Assembly (NCBI RefSeq): GCF_001754075.1
Contig: NZ_MIEH01000007.1
Location: 62,001 to 126,000 of the forward strand
Direction of reading: 5' to 3'
Origin: Merdimonas faecis
Lineage (GTDB): Bacteria > Bacillota > Clostridia > Lachnospirales > Lachnospiraceae
Length of the DNA: 64,000 bases
The position numbers were made by a program, and so were the translations under genes. Positions within the stretch are counted from its first letter, which is position 1. Each line of letters begins with the position of its first letter. The notes beneath the pieces are model-generated. The model was not told where the DNA came from. It did not search any database and saw only the letters and a list, made by a program, of their open reading frames with translations. Below are positions 25,061 through 32,448 of the stretch, piece after piece.

Positions 25061-25093
25061 ACCATTACCTGCCTTTCTTTTTTTCTTTATAAT

Positions 25094-26344
25094 TTATTTA
25101 ACATGGCTGTCCATGTTATCTGCCTCTAAAATAGTCTCCAGAAGAAGCTGTGCTCCCTGCTCGATATCTGCGTCCTCTGTAAACTCATATCTGGAATGGC
25201 TGATGCCGTCCACACTCGGTACAAAGATCATGCCCGTCGGGAATACGCTTGTCATGATCAGAGAATCGTGGAAGGCTCCACTGGGAACCACTTTATATTC
25301 CACTCCCATCTTCTTTACAGCCGTCTCAATCGCAGCCTTTACCCATTCAGACATCGGTGCCGGCTCGTGATAGGAAATCTGTGTGAAGCTATACTCCTCG
25401 CCCATCTCCTGGCATATCTGATCCAGATATTCCTTTGCAAGCTTTTCAATCTCCGTGATCACTTCCGCATGCTGATCTCTGATCTCCAGATTAAAGGTGC
25501 AGCTTCCCGGAACTACGTTCACGGAATTCGGCTGTACTTTGATCGTTCCAACCGTTGCCACCGTGTATTCATTGCCGTTTGCTTTTACGATCTCCGGTAC
25601 CCGCGCAATAAATCTCGATGCAGCCACCAGTGCATCCTTACGGTCTGCCATAACCGTACTTCCGGCATGGTTTGCCTCTCCGGTGATCACGATTTCATAG
25701 CGGCTTACGCCTGCTATGGATGAAACCACGCCGATCGGAGTATGGCTTTTATACAGAGACGCTCCCTGCTCTACGTGAAGTTCCAGGAAGCAATGCACAT
25801 CCCTCGGATTCATTTTTGCTTTTGGCGCATCTGCCACTGTAATTCCGTAGGATTTGATGACATCTGCTCTCTTATTTCCATATAAATCCATGTCCGATTC
25901 TTTAATATCCAGCTCCTGGCCGCAGATAGCACTGCTTCCAAGGAGCCCGCTGCCAAACCGGAATCCTTCTTCATCGGTGAACACGATCACTTCCAGAGGA
26001 TGCCGGAGCCTCCTGGCGTTTTCCACCAATGTCTCAACCACTTCCAGACCAGATACACATCCTACCACACCGTCATACCTTCCGCCGTCCGGTACTGTAT
26101 CCAGGTGGGATCCTGTCAGAATCGCGGGGAGCGCCGGATCTTCCCCTTCCAGTCTTGCATGGATATTTCCGGCCTCGTCCACTCTTGGCTCAATGCCAAG
26201 CTGCCGGAAGTAATTCATAAATGTTTCTCTTCCCTTTACATCCTCCGGGGAATATGCCATCCGAGTAAAGGTTCCGTCCTCTTCCTTGCCGCACTGATAG
26301 ATTTCTTCCAGACGGGAGTGAATTCTTTTAACGTTTACTTTCAT
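25094..26344 (-). CDS. M20 family amidohydrolase (allantoate amidohydrolase / N-carbamoyl-amino acid hydrolase)
   Basis: 416 residues from the ATG ending at 26344, preceded by GGAGGGAGATC. Binuclear metal ligands are visible in GSHLDTVPDGGRYDG, FTDEEGFRFG and LELHVEQG, with a C-terminal FVPSVDGISHSRYEF. The family hydrolyses ureido groups (allantoate, N-carbamoyl amino acids, ureidopropionate). It heads the operon with the ETF-linked flavoprotein rather than allantoin genes, while a second paralogue at 28360 lies in the allD/allE operon. This copy may therefore act on an N-carbamoyl amino acid such as N-carbamoylsarcosine. Confidence 0.85.
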   Translation of the reverse strand: MKVNVKRIHSRLEEIYQCGKEEDGTFTRMAYSPEDVKGRETFMNYFRQLGIEPRVDEAGNIHARLEGEDPALPAILTGSHLDTVPDGGRYDGVVGCVSGLEVVETLVENARRLRHPLEVIVFTDEEGFRFGSGLLGSSAICGQELDIKESDMDLYGNKRADVIKSYGITVADAPKAKMNPRDVHCFLELHVEQGASLYKSHTPIGVVSSIAGVSRYEIVITGEANHAGSTVMADRKDALVAASRFIARVPEIVKANGNEYTVATVGTIKVQPNSVNVVPGSCTFNLEIRDQHAEVITEIEKLAKEYLDQICQEMGEEYSFTQISYHEPAPMSEWVKAAIETAVKKMGVEYKVVPSGAFHDSLIMTSVFPTGMIFVPSVDGISHSRYEFTEDADIEQGAQLLLETILEADNMDSHVK

Positions 26345-26359
26345 GATCTCCCTCCATTG

Positions 26360-26378
26360 TTTACACAATTTGCACAAC
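26360..26378 (-). promoter_or_regulatory. GTGCAAATTG-type operator upstream of the M20/FAD/ETF operon
   Basis: On the minus strand the leader reads TTGTGCAAATTGTGTAAAC. The GTGCAAATTG core also occurs in the perfect palindrome at 45830-45850 ahead of the second allantoinase gene. A TATAAT at 26426-26421 (minus) suggests the site lies about 40 nt downstream of the transcription start. Confidence 0.5.
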
Positions 26379-26463
26379 TAGACTTTTCTATTCTTGTATA
26401 TCTTCTCTGTTTTGTACATCATTATAGATAATTTTTTAACAAAATACATCGGTGCATCGAGAT

Positions 26464-26506
26464 AAAAAAAGAAAGATAATTTATCTATTCTGGATAAACT
26501 ATCTTT
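26464..26506 (-). terminator. Rho-independent terminator of pucR
   Basis: AAAGATAATTTATC (26472-26485) pairs with GATAAACTATCTTT (26493-26506) with one wobble. On the minus strand seven T follow. Confidence 0.8.
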
Positions 26507-26548
26507 CGTTTGCTAATTTTCTGTTATATTTATAGATAGATACCGGCA

Positions 26549-28240
26549 CTACAGATAATCCTTATTGTACTTCTCGATCATCTTGTAAACCACAAGCCCG
26601 ATCCTGAAGGCCAGAACCTCATTGGCATTGTCAAAATCCACACCCGTGATCTTGGCAATCTTTTCAATCCGGTAGGATGCTGTCTTATAATGCACAAACA
26701 GATCCTGGGCCGTCTTTGACAGGTTCAGATTCCGGTCCAGGTATGTTTTCAGCGTGATCAGCAGATCATCCCTCTGGGGCTTTTTATAATTGTATAATTT
26801 CTGCAGGCCTTCCGGCACGTATTCCAGCAATAGCTCCGGATTGTCCAGTTGGCATAACAGCTTAAAAATGCCAAGGTCTGAAAATAATGTCACCTGAGAG
26901 TTTCCATCCTCTGAAATCTCTCCGGCAATATCTACAAAAGTAAACGCCTCATTGGCCTCTTTAAAGCTGTCCGGCAGATTGATCACACCTTCCACCACTT
27001 TCCCGACGCCGGCTTTTACCTGCAGTTCTTTATCCTGTCTGCTTACATATGCCTGGACCTTATCCACGATCTCCCGGATCTCCTGCCGGTATTCTTCCTG
27101 GGTCTGCTCCTTATTCACTTCCTTGACCACTACGATACGGTCCAGATCATTGTAGATTTTTACGTTTGTCATCTGGCAGGCAATCGCATCACTCAACAGG
27201 TGGGTGTCGCTGATCTTGGATTTGAAATCCCGTTTATCACGGTCCTCTCCCTTCAATCCAAACACGATCACGCGGAAGCTTCCATTTATAGGAACTCCCA
27301 GAAGACTGGTGTTTTTCTGAAGCTCTGAGATTGAATCGATCTTACCGTTCAGGATATTGTGCATAATGTCGTTCTGGAACTTTTTCTCCAGCTCCGTTAC
27401 CGAATACTGGCGCACCAGTTCAAACTGAAGCGCCCATATCGCACTCTCTGTGGCAATCGCATCCATAACATCAAAGCTATCTTCTTCTTCTGTGATTACC
27501 AGATACAGCCGCTCCCTCAGATTCAGCTTTACTTTTACTATATACTGCTGCCTGTTTTCGATTTGCTGTCTTAGATATTCGTAATTAGAGTAGACTCCCG
27601 GCTCATAGCTCTGTGCATCCTTCTGGATCTCCAGACTCCTTTCCGCCCCCTCAGACGCGCCGATACAGTCCAGCTGCCGGTTGAATGCAGCTACCGGGTT
27701 GCGGATCAGCTTTGCCAGTACGTCCAGGATCTGGTCTATGGCCACGCCGATAGACTCTGAGCCCAGTACCAGTGCGGAAAAGTTGTCGTGGGTTGTCTTA
27801 AAATATTTCAGCCTGGTAACCTCTTCGTTAAAGAGCCGCTCCATAAGCCGGCTCATCACATCCCGGAAGGAAATCTCAAAAGGCATTTCCAGGATAGGGA
27901 TTGTGTGCTTTCTGGAAAACTGGATCAGATACTCTACTTTGTCCTCCGCCCCTTCTACCGGTTTCCCCCTTTTCAGGATCAGGGCGCTGATCTTTTTCTT
28001 CACCAGCTCATCAATATAGTTTTTAAAATCCTCCATAGAGCAGGACCTGAAGGCATAGAGTCCCGTTAGAAGCACCTCTCCGCCATTGATCCACTTCACA
28101 ATATCCGGTGCCTCTATGATCGTCACACCCTTGATTTCATTGTCCAGTCCTTCTTCCCCGCTGATCAGCCTGGCACCATTCATTTCCTCTTCCATCAACA
28201 GGTCTTTTACGTAGATTGCCATATCTTTACTCACCGCCAT
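26549..28240 (-). CDS. pucR: PucR family transcriptional regulator
   Basis: 563 residues. Positions about 10-130 form the PucR N-terminal domain (YVKDLLMEEEMNGARLISG and GGEVLLTGLYAFR). The middle has the weak GGDEF-like fold common to this family, and residues about 500-555 form the PucR helix-turn-helix (TLKTYLDRNLNLSKTAQDLF then HYKTASYRIEKI). PucR proteins sense purine catabolites such as allantoin and regulate their degradation genes. The position between the two degradation operons supports that role. It has its own promoter and terminator. Confidence 0.92.
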   Translation of the reverse strand: MAVSKDMAIYVKDLLMEEEMNGARLISGEEGLDNEIKGVTIIEAPDIVKWINGGEVLLTGLYAFRSCSMEDFKNYIDELVKKKISALILKRGKPVEGAEDKVEYLIQFSRKHTIPILEMPFEISFRDVMSRLMERLFNEEVTRLKYFKTTHDNFSALVLGSESIGVAIDQILDVLAKLIRNPVAAFNRQLDCIGASEGAERSLEIQKDAQSYEPGVYSNYEYLRQQIENRQQYIVKVKLNLRERLYLVITEEEDSFDVMDAIATESAIWALQFELVRQYSVTELEKKFQNDIMHNILNGKIDSISELQKNTSLLGVPINGSFRVIVFGLKGEDRDKRDFKSKISDTHLLSDAIACQMTNVKIYNDLDRIVVVKEVNKEQTQEEYRQEIREIVDKVQAYVSRQDKELQVKAGVGKVVEGVINLPDSFKEANEAFTFVDIAGEISEDGNSQVTLFSDLGIFKLLCQLDNPELLLEYVPEGLQKLYNYKKPQRDDLLITLKTYLDRNLNLSKTAQDLFVHYKTASYRIEKIAKITGVDFDNANEVLAFRIGLVVYKMIEKYNKDYL

Positions 28241-28261
28241 CTTTTGCCTACCTTTTACAAC

Positions 28262-28280
28262 TATGCTTTATTATAGCATA
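28262..28280 (-). promoter_or_regulatory. pucR promoter embedded in a dyad
   Basis: The minus strand has TATAAT at 28275-28270 inside an imperfect dyad, TATGCT...AGCATA (28262-28280). The overlap of -10 box and dyad would suit autoregulation. No good -35 box is visible. Confidence 0.5.
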
Positions 28281-28322
28281 AAAAGGGCGCTGCCGTACAG
28301 CAAAATCCTGCCGGCCGCGCCC
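28280..28322 (-). terminator. Terminator of the allE-to-amidohydrolase operon
   Basis: GGGCGC (28285-28290) pairs with GCGCCC (28317-28322), with additional pairing inside. Five T follow on the minus strand. The stem ends next to the pucR promoter, insulating it. Confidence 0.8.
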
Positions 28323-28359
28323 TGTCTTATGCATATGTGTTTCGTCGTCCGTCTCTTTT

Positions 28360-29601
28360 CTATTTTTCCAGATACCGTTTTGCCAGATCCTTCATGATCG
28401 TAGCTGCCTTTGCAAATTCACTGTATTTTGTGAACTCTACCGGACAGTGGCTTCTTCCGTCTTTACTTGGTGTAAAGATCATAACAGTCGGAATGGTCTG
28501 TCCGATCTCCAGTGAGTCATGTCCCGCGCCGCTTGGCATTCTGCGGTATGTATAACCTCTCTCCTTGCAGTCTGCTTCCATGAAGTCCAGCATCTCGGAA
28601 GACAGGTGTACCGGTGTGATGGTCAGCTTGTTGTCCATCTCATAGCTTCCGCCGTACTCTGCCACTTCTTTGTCCAGAGCCTTGCGGATCCGGTTGGTGA
28701 TATCGTTGATGTTGTCGTTGTTCATGGAACGGATGTCAACCGTAAATTCTACCTTCTCTGCCACGATGTTCATTCCGCCGGGAACGGTGTTGATGTAACC
28801 TACCGTAGAAACGGTTCCGTCCGCTTTCTCCCTTGCCCAGTCGGCAATCTTGGAGATTACTTTTGTAGCTGCGTCTACCGCGTCCATTCTCATATCCATC
28901 GGTGTGGTTCCCGCATGGTCCGCTCTTCCGTGAACGGTTACCATGTATCTCTGGATTCCAACGATACCTTCTACCAGGCCAAGTTCTGTGCCTTCTGCAT
29001 CCAGAACCGGTCCCTGCTCGATGTGTGCTTCCAGGAACTGTCCGATGGAGCCTTCCTTCCATGCAGCCTCGCCGATCTTTTCCGGATCCAGGCCGTAGCC
29101 CTTCATGGCGTCATAAATGGTCACGCCGTCGGTATCAGCAAATTTTTTGGTGTACTCTACGTCTCTGTGTCCCAGCATTGCTCCGGATCCGAAATATCCG
29201 GTTCCGAAACGCATACCTTCCTCATCACAGAAGCCAACCACAACAAAGTTTCTCTTCGGAACAAATCCTTCTTCTTTTAAGATTCTTGCCACTTCAATGG
29301 CACAGATCACACCGGCGATACCATCATAGTCTCCGCCGTTTACAACGGAATCATAGTGAGATCCCATCATAACGCAGGGAGCGTCCGGATCTTCGCCTTT
29401 GAGGGTTCCGATCACGTTGCCTGCAGCATCTTCCGTAACTTCCAGACCTGCTTCTGTCATCAGTTCCTTCAGATAGTTCACAGCGTCTCTTGCCTCCTTG
29501 GTAAACGGCAGTCTTGTACAGCCATTGCCCGGAGTTGCTGTATACTGTTTTAAGTGCTCCAGATCTCTTGCAATTCTTCCTGTTACGTCTTCAATTCCCA
29601 T
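28360..29601 (-). CDS. allC: M20 family amidohydrolase, probable allantoate amidohydrolase
   Basis: 413 residues. Metal-ligand motifs GSHYDSVVNGGDYDG, FCDEEGMRFG and EAHIEQGPVL are intact, with the C-terminal GAGHDSLEIG and PSKDGRSHCPVEF. Allantoate amidohydrolase turns allantoate into ureidoglycine, ammonia and carbon dioxide. Because it is the last gene of an operon with allE and allD, which use the product, I assign it as AllC. The paralogue at 25094 could share or divide the role; the symbol is by context. Confidence 0.85.
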   Translation of the reverse strand: MGIEDVTGRIARDLEHLKQYTATPGNGCTRLPFTKEARDAVNYLKELMTEAGLEVTEDAAGNVIGTLKGEDPDAPCVMMGSHYDSVVNGGDYDGIAGVICAIEVARILKEEGFVPKRNFVVVGFCDEEGMRFGTGYFGSGAMLGHRDVEYTKKFADTDGVTIYDAMKGYGLDPEKIGEAAWKEGSIGQFLEAHIEQGPVLDAEGTELGLVEGIVGIQRYMVTVHGRADHAGTTPMDMRMDAVDAATKVISKIADWAREKADGTVSTVGYINTVPGGMNIVAEKVEFTVDIRSMNNDNINDITNRIRKALDKEVAEYGGSYEMDNKLTITPVHLSSEMLDFMEADCKERGYTYRRMPSGAGHDSLEIGQTIPTVMIFTPSKDGRSHCPVEFTKYSEFAKAATIMKDLAKRYLEK

Positions 29602-29638
29602 ACGCTACCTTCCTTTCCCTTCCTTCAGGGAAGCCTTC

Positions 29639-29833
29639 TTATTTTTTTCTGTCTATGATAAACACCTTGACCGGTGAATATAACATAGAAACGATCACCA
29701 GGATAAATCCCAGGTATGCCAGCGCATTCATGCCTGCGGCAAGTCCTCCCTGGATCAGGAAGAAGGATATCATGATGATGATGAATGCGATCGTAAGTCC
29801 GCCTTCTTTTGTTTTAAAAAAACTGTTTTTCAT
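29639..29833 (-). CDS. Small two-span membrane protein next to the lactate-permease-family transporter
   Basis: 64 residues, two hydrophobic helices (TIAFIIIMISFFLIQGG and LGFILVIVSMLYSPVKVF) around a short glycine/alanine turn. No family recognised. It sits 29 bp after the transporter gene and may be an accessory subunit; its codon use and spacing are those of an expressed gene. Confidence 0.65.
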   Translation of the reverse strand: MKNSFFKTKEGGLTIAFIIIMISFFLIQGGLAAGMNALAYLGFILVIVSMLYSPVKVFIIDRKK

Positions 29834-29862
29834 CGCTTTTACCTCCTCTTATCCTGCCATTC

Positions 29863-31473
29863 CTATAATACCGCAGTGGCAAATACCACCAGACCGATCA
29901 CGATCGTGGTTCCAATGGCGATAGGCATCAGTTTTTTCAGTACCTCGCCTTCTCTTCCCAGGATACCCGCAGTCGTAGTTCCCAGAATGATCTTGCTGGG
30001 GCTGATGGCCGCGCCGATGGCGCCGCCTGCGGTCTGCGCTCCCAGAACCGCTGCCTCATTCAGTCCCAGAAGGCCTGCAGTCGTAGACTGGAAGGCGCCA
30101 AAGAGGATGTTCGAGGACATATTGCTGGCTGTCATAAATGTTCCGATCAGTCCCACTACCGGTGACAGGATCGCATAGGCCTTGCCCAGCACGCGGGAGA
30201 TCCCGTCCGCCAGGACGTCCGTCTGACCGGTGCCGCCCATGATCCTGGACATGATCACCAGTCCGATGACCGCAATACCTGACGGCATGGTCATTGCCAC
30301 TGATTTTGCAAACACGCGTCCTGTGCCGCCCTTTTTGATCCATCCATGACTGCCGTAATAAATGAGGCCGACGATGGAGGACAGGAACAGGAACATGCTG
30401 GCGTGGGTAAACGGAACCAGCGGAGAAAAGCTCTCCACTGCCTGATTGACAAATCCGTAGCCTGTGGAGGTCTCCGCAAAGGAAAATCCAATGGAGAACT
30501 GTCCCAGGAACTCATTGATGGGTTTTACCACCAGGACAATAATGGTCAGGGCTGTCAGGATAAAGTAGGGAACAAATGCCTGGAGAAGGGACATATCGGA
30601 GGGACCCTCTTCTTCTTTGGCAGTGGTTCCGGCCCGGTTCATGATCGGGCTGTCTTCCAGTTTCCACTCCTCGCGGTACATCTTCATTCTTCCGATCAGG
30701 AATAATGCCACCAGGGATACGCAGGACGGGATGAAGCAGGAAAGCGTGGTATTTACCTGGCTTAACAAAAGTTCTCCGCCGCCCTGGATCACTGCAAGGA
30801 TCAGAACTGCAGGAAGACCTTTCTTCACGCCCGCGCCTTTTCCGTAGAACCAGCACATGATGAGGCCTGTGATCACATCCCATACAAACAGGAAGGCACT
30901 GGCCCAAAGAGCCGCGGCAAAATATTCCGGACTTCCTGTTGTCAGGCCGGAGGTGGAAGCAAGGGAATCCCATGCCGCCGCCAGTGTTCCGAATGTATTA
31001 CCCCAGGACTGTCCCAGAAGGGGCAGGATCACCGCCCACATGGGGTGCATGCCGATCCCGATCAGAAGCGGGGCGCCTACAGCCACCGGTACTCCAAATC
31101 CGGTGATGCCCTGCAGGAAACTTTCCAGGATCCAGCCAAGAGCCAGCACCAGCAAAAGCTCATTGGGAAGGAGCTTTCGCATGCCGTTCCGGATCACCAG
31201 AAAGGCTTTGGCTTCATCCGCCACCTGGTACAAAAGGATGGCCGTCCAGACGATCAAAAGGATCGGAAGCGCGCTCCAGATCCCCTTGGCCGTCTCGGAC
31301 GCCAGCAGGGTAAAGTCCGCCTTATAAAAAGCCACCGCCGTAATGATCGTGATTAAAAGTCCAATAGGGGCGGCCTCAGTGGCGCCCCATTGGAACTTGA
31401 TCAAAAGGAGTAATAGTACGATAATTGGCAGACAGGCCATTATCCACATAAACAGATTTGTTGGTACGTTCAT
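29863..31473 (-). CDS. L-lactate permease family transporter (LctP); candidate oxamate/carboxylate carrier
   Basis: 536 residues, about 13 membrane helices, full length. LctP-family motifs include LQGITGFGVPVAVGAPLLIG, QSWGNTFGTLAAAWDSL and a late GGAIGAAISPSKIILGTT. Known members move lactate or glycolate with protons. In this operon it lies between carbamate kinase and an amidohydrolase. Oxamate, the expected end product, is a structural analogue of pyruvate and lactate, so export of oxamate is a reasonable but untested role. No lactate dehydrogenase or utilisation gene is nearby. Confidence 0.85.
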   Translation of the reverse strand: MNVPTNLFMWIMACLPIIVLLLLLIKFQWGATEAAPIGLLITIITAVAFYKADFTLLASETAKGIWSALPILLIVWTAILLYQVADEAKAFLVIRNGMRKLLPNELLLVLALGWILESFLQGITGFGVPVAVGAPLLIGIGMHPMWAVILPLLGQSWGNTFGTLAAAWDSLASTSGLTTGSPEYFAAALWASAFLFVWDVITGLIMCWFYGKGAGVKKGLPAVLILAVIQGGGELLLSQVNTTLSCFIPSCVSLVALFLIGRMKMYREEWKLEDSPIMNRAGTTAKEEEGPSDMSLLQAFVPYFILTALTIIVLVVKPINEFLGQFSIGFSFAETSTGYGFVNQAVESFSPLVPFTHASMFLFLSSIVGLIYYGSHGWIKKGGTGRVFAKSVAMTMPSGIAVIGLVIMSRIMGGTGQTDVLADGISRVLGKAYAILSPVVGLIGTFMTASNMSSNILFGAFQSTTAGLLGLNEAAVLGAQTAGGAIGAAISPSKIILGTTTAGILGREGEVLKKLMPIAIGTTIVIGLVVFATAVL

Positions 31474-31488
31474 TTTCTCTCTCCTAAA

Positions 31489-32427
31489 CTACTTGTGTAT
31501 TACCGTTCCGGTCTCGCCGGCGATTCCGGCCGCAGCTTTGTCGAGAAGGGTGATCAGTGTACGTCTTCCTTCTCCCGACTCTGCGAAGCGGATCGCTGCT
31601 TCGATCTTCGGAAGCATGGAGCCTTTGGCAAACTGTTCCTGTGCGATGTATTCTTTCGCCTGGTCAACGGTAAGATCACTTAACCATTTCTGGTTTTCTT
31701 TTCCGAAGTTAATTGCCACCTTCTCCACGGCTGTCAGTATGATGAGGTAATCCGCGCCAAGTTCGGCGGCCAGCAGGCTGCTGGCATTATCCTTGTCAAT
31801 GACTGCATTGACGCCGGATAATTTTCCGTCCTCATCTACAACGGGGATGCCCCCGCCTCCGCAGGTGATCACGATATGTCCCGCGTCCACCAGCGTCTTA
31901 ATGGTCAGAAGCTCCCGGATCTTCTTTGGCATCGGGGAGGCAACCACCACGCGGTATCCTCTGCCTGCGTCTTCCATGCAGGGGATGCCGTTCTCCTGGT
32001 TTCTCTTTGCCTCTTCCTCGGTCAGGAACCGTCCGATGGGTTTGGTCGGATTCCTGAAAGCTTCGTCGTTTTTGTCCACCTCTACCTGGGACAGGATCGT
32101 AGAAACTTTTACGTCCATCCCTCTGCGGTGTAATTCATATTTGATCGCATTCTGCAGATCGATACCGATATATCCCTGGCTCATGGCCACACAGGTAGGA
32201 AGCGGAGTCTCCATATAATTATCGGTATAATTGGTAGCCAGCTCGTCCATCGCCTTCTGGATCATGCCCACCTGGGGGCCGTTGCCGTGGGTTACCACAA
32301 GCTCCAGCCCCTGGGCTGCCAGGTCGACGATCACCTGCGCTGTCTTTGCTACCGCCTCTTTCTGCTCCTGGATATTATTTCCCAGAGCATTTCCGCCTAA
32401 TGCAATGACAACTTTCTTTTTTTCCAT
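31489..32427 (-). CDS. arcC: Carbamate kinase
   Basis: 312 residues from the ATG ending at 32427, eight bases after GGAGG. KVVIALGGNAL, THGNGPQVG, CGGGGIPVV and KDNASSLLAAELGAD mark the amino-acid kinase fold. It makes ATP from carbamoyl phosphate and ADP, leaving ammonia and carbon dioxide. With no arginine deiminase genes here, the carbamoyl phosphate comes from oxalurate via the neighbouring FdrA-YlbE protein. It thus plays the role of AllK (E. coli YbcF) in allantoin fermentation. Confidence 0.94.
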   Translation of the reverse strand: MEKKKVVIALGGNALGNNIQEQKEAVAKTAQVIVDLAAQGLELVVTHGNGPQVGMIQKAMDELATNYTDNYMETPLPTCVAMSQGYIGIDLQNAIKYELHRRGMDVKVSTILSQVEVDKNDEAFRNPTKPIGRFLTEEEAKRNQENGIPCMEDAGRGYRVVVASPMPKKIRELLTIKTLVDAGHIVITCGGGGIPVVDEDGKLSGVNAVIDKDNASSLLAAELGADYLIILTAVEKVAINFGKENQKWLSDLTVDQAKEYIAQEQFAKGSMLPKIEAAIRFAESGEGRRTLITLLDKAAAGIAGETGTVIHK

Positions 32428-32448
32428 AACCTTGTCCTCCGTCACTCT

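Noticed and set aside
29863-31473. Lactate utilisation locus
   Set aside because: The LctP-type carrier lies in an allantoin operon without lactate dehydrogenase or lutABC genes.
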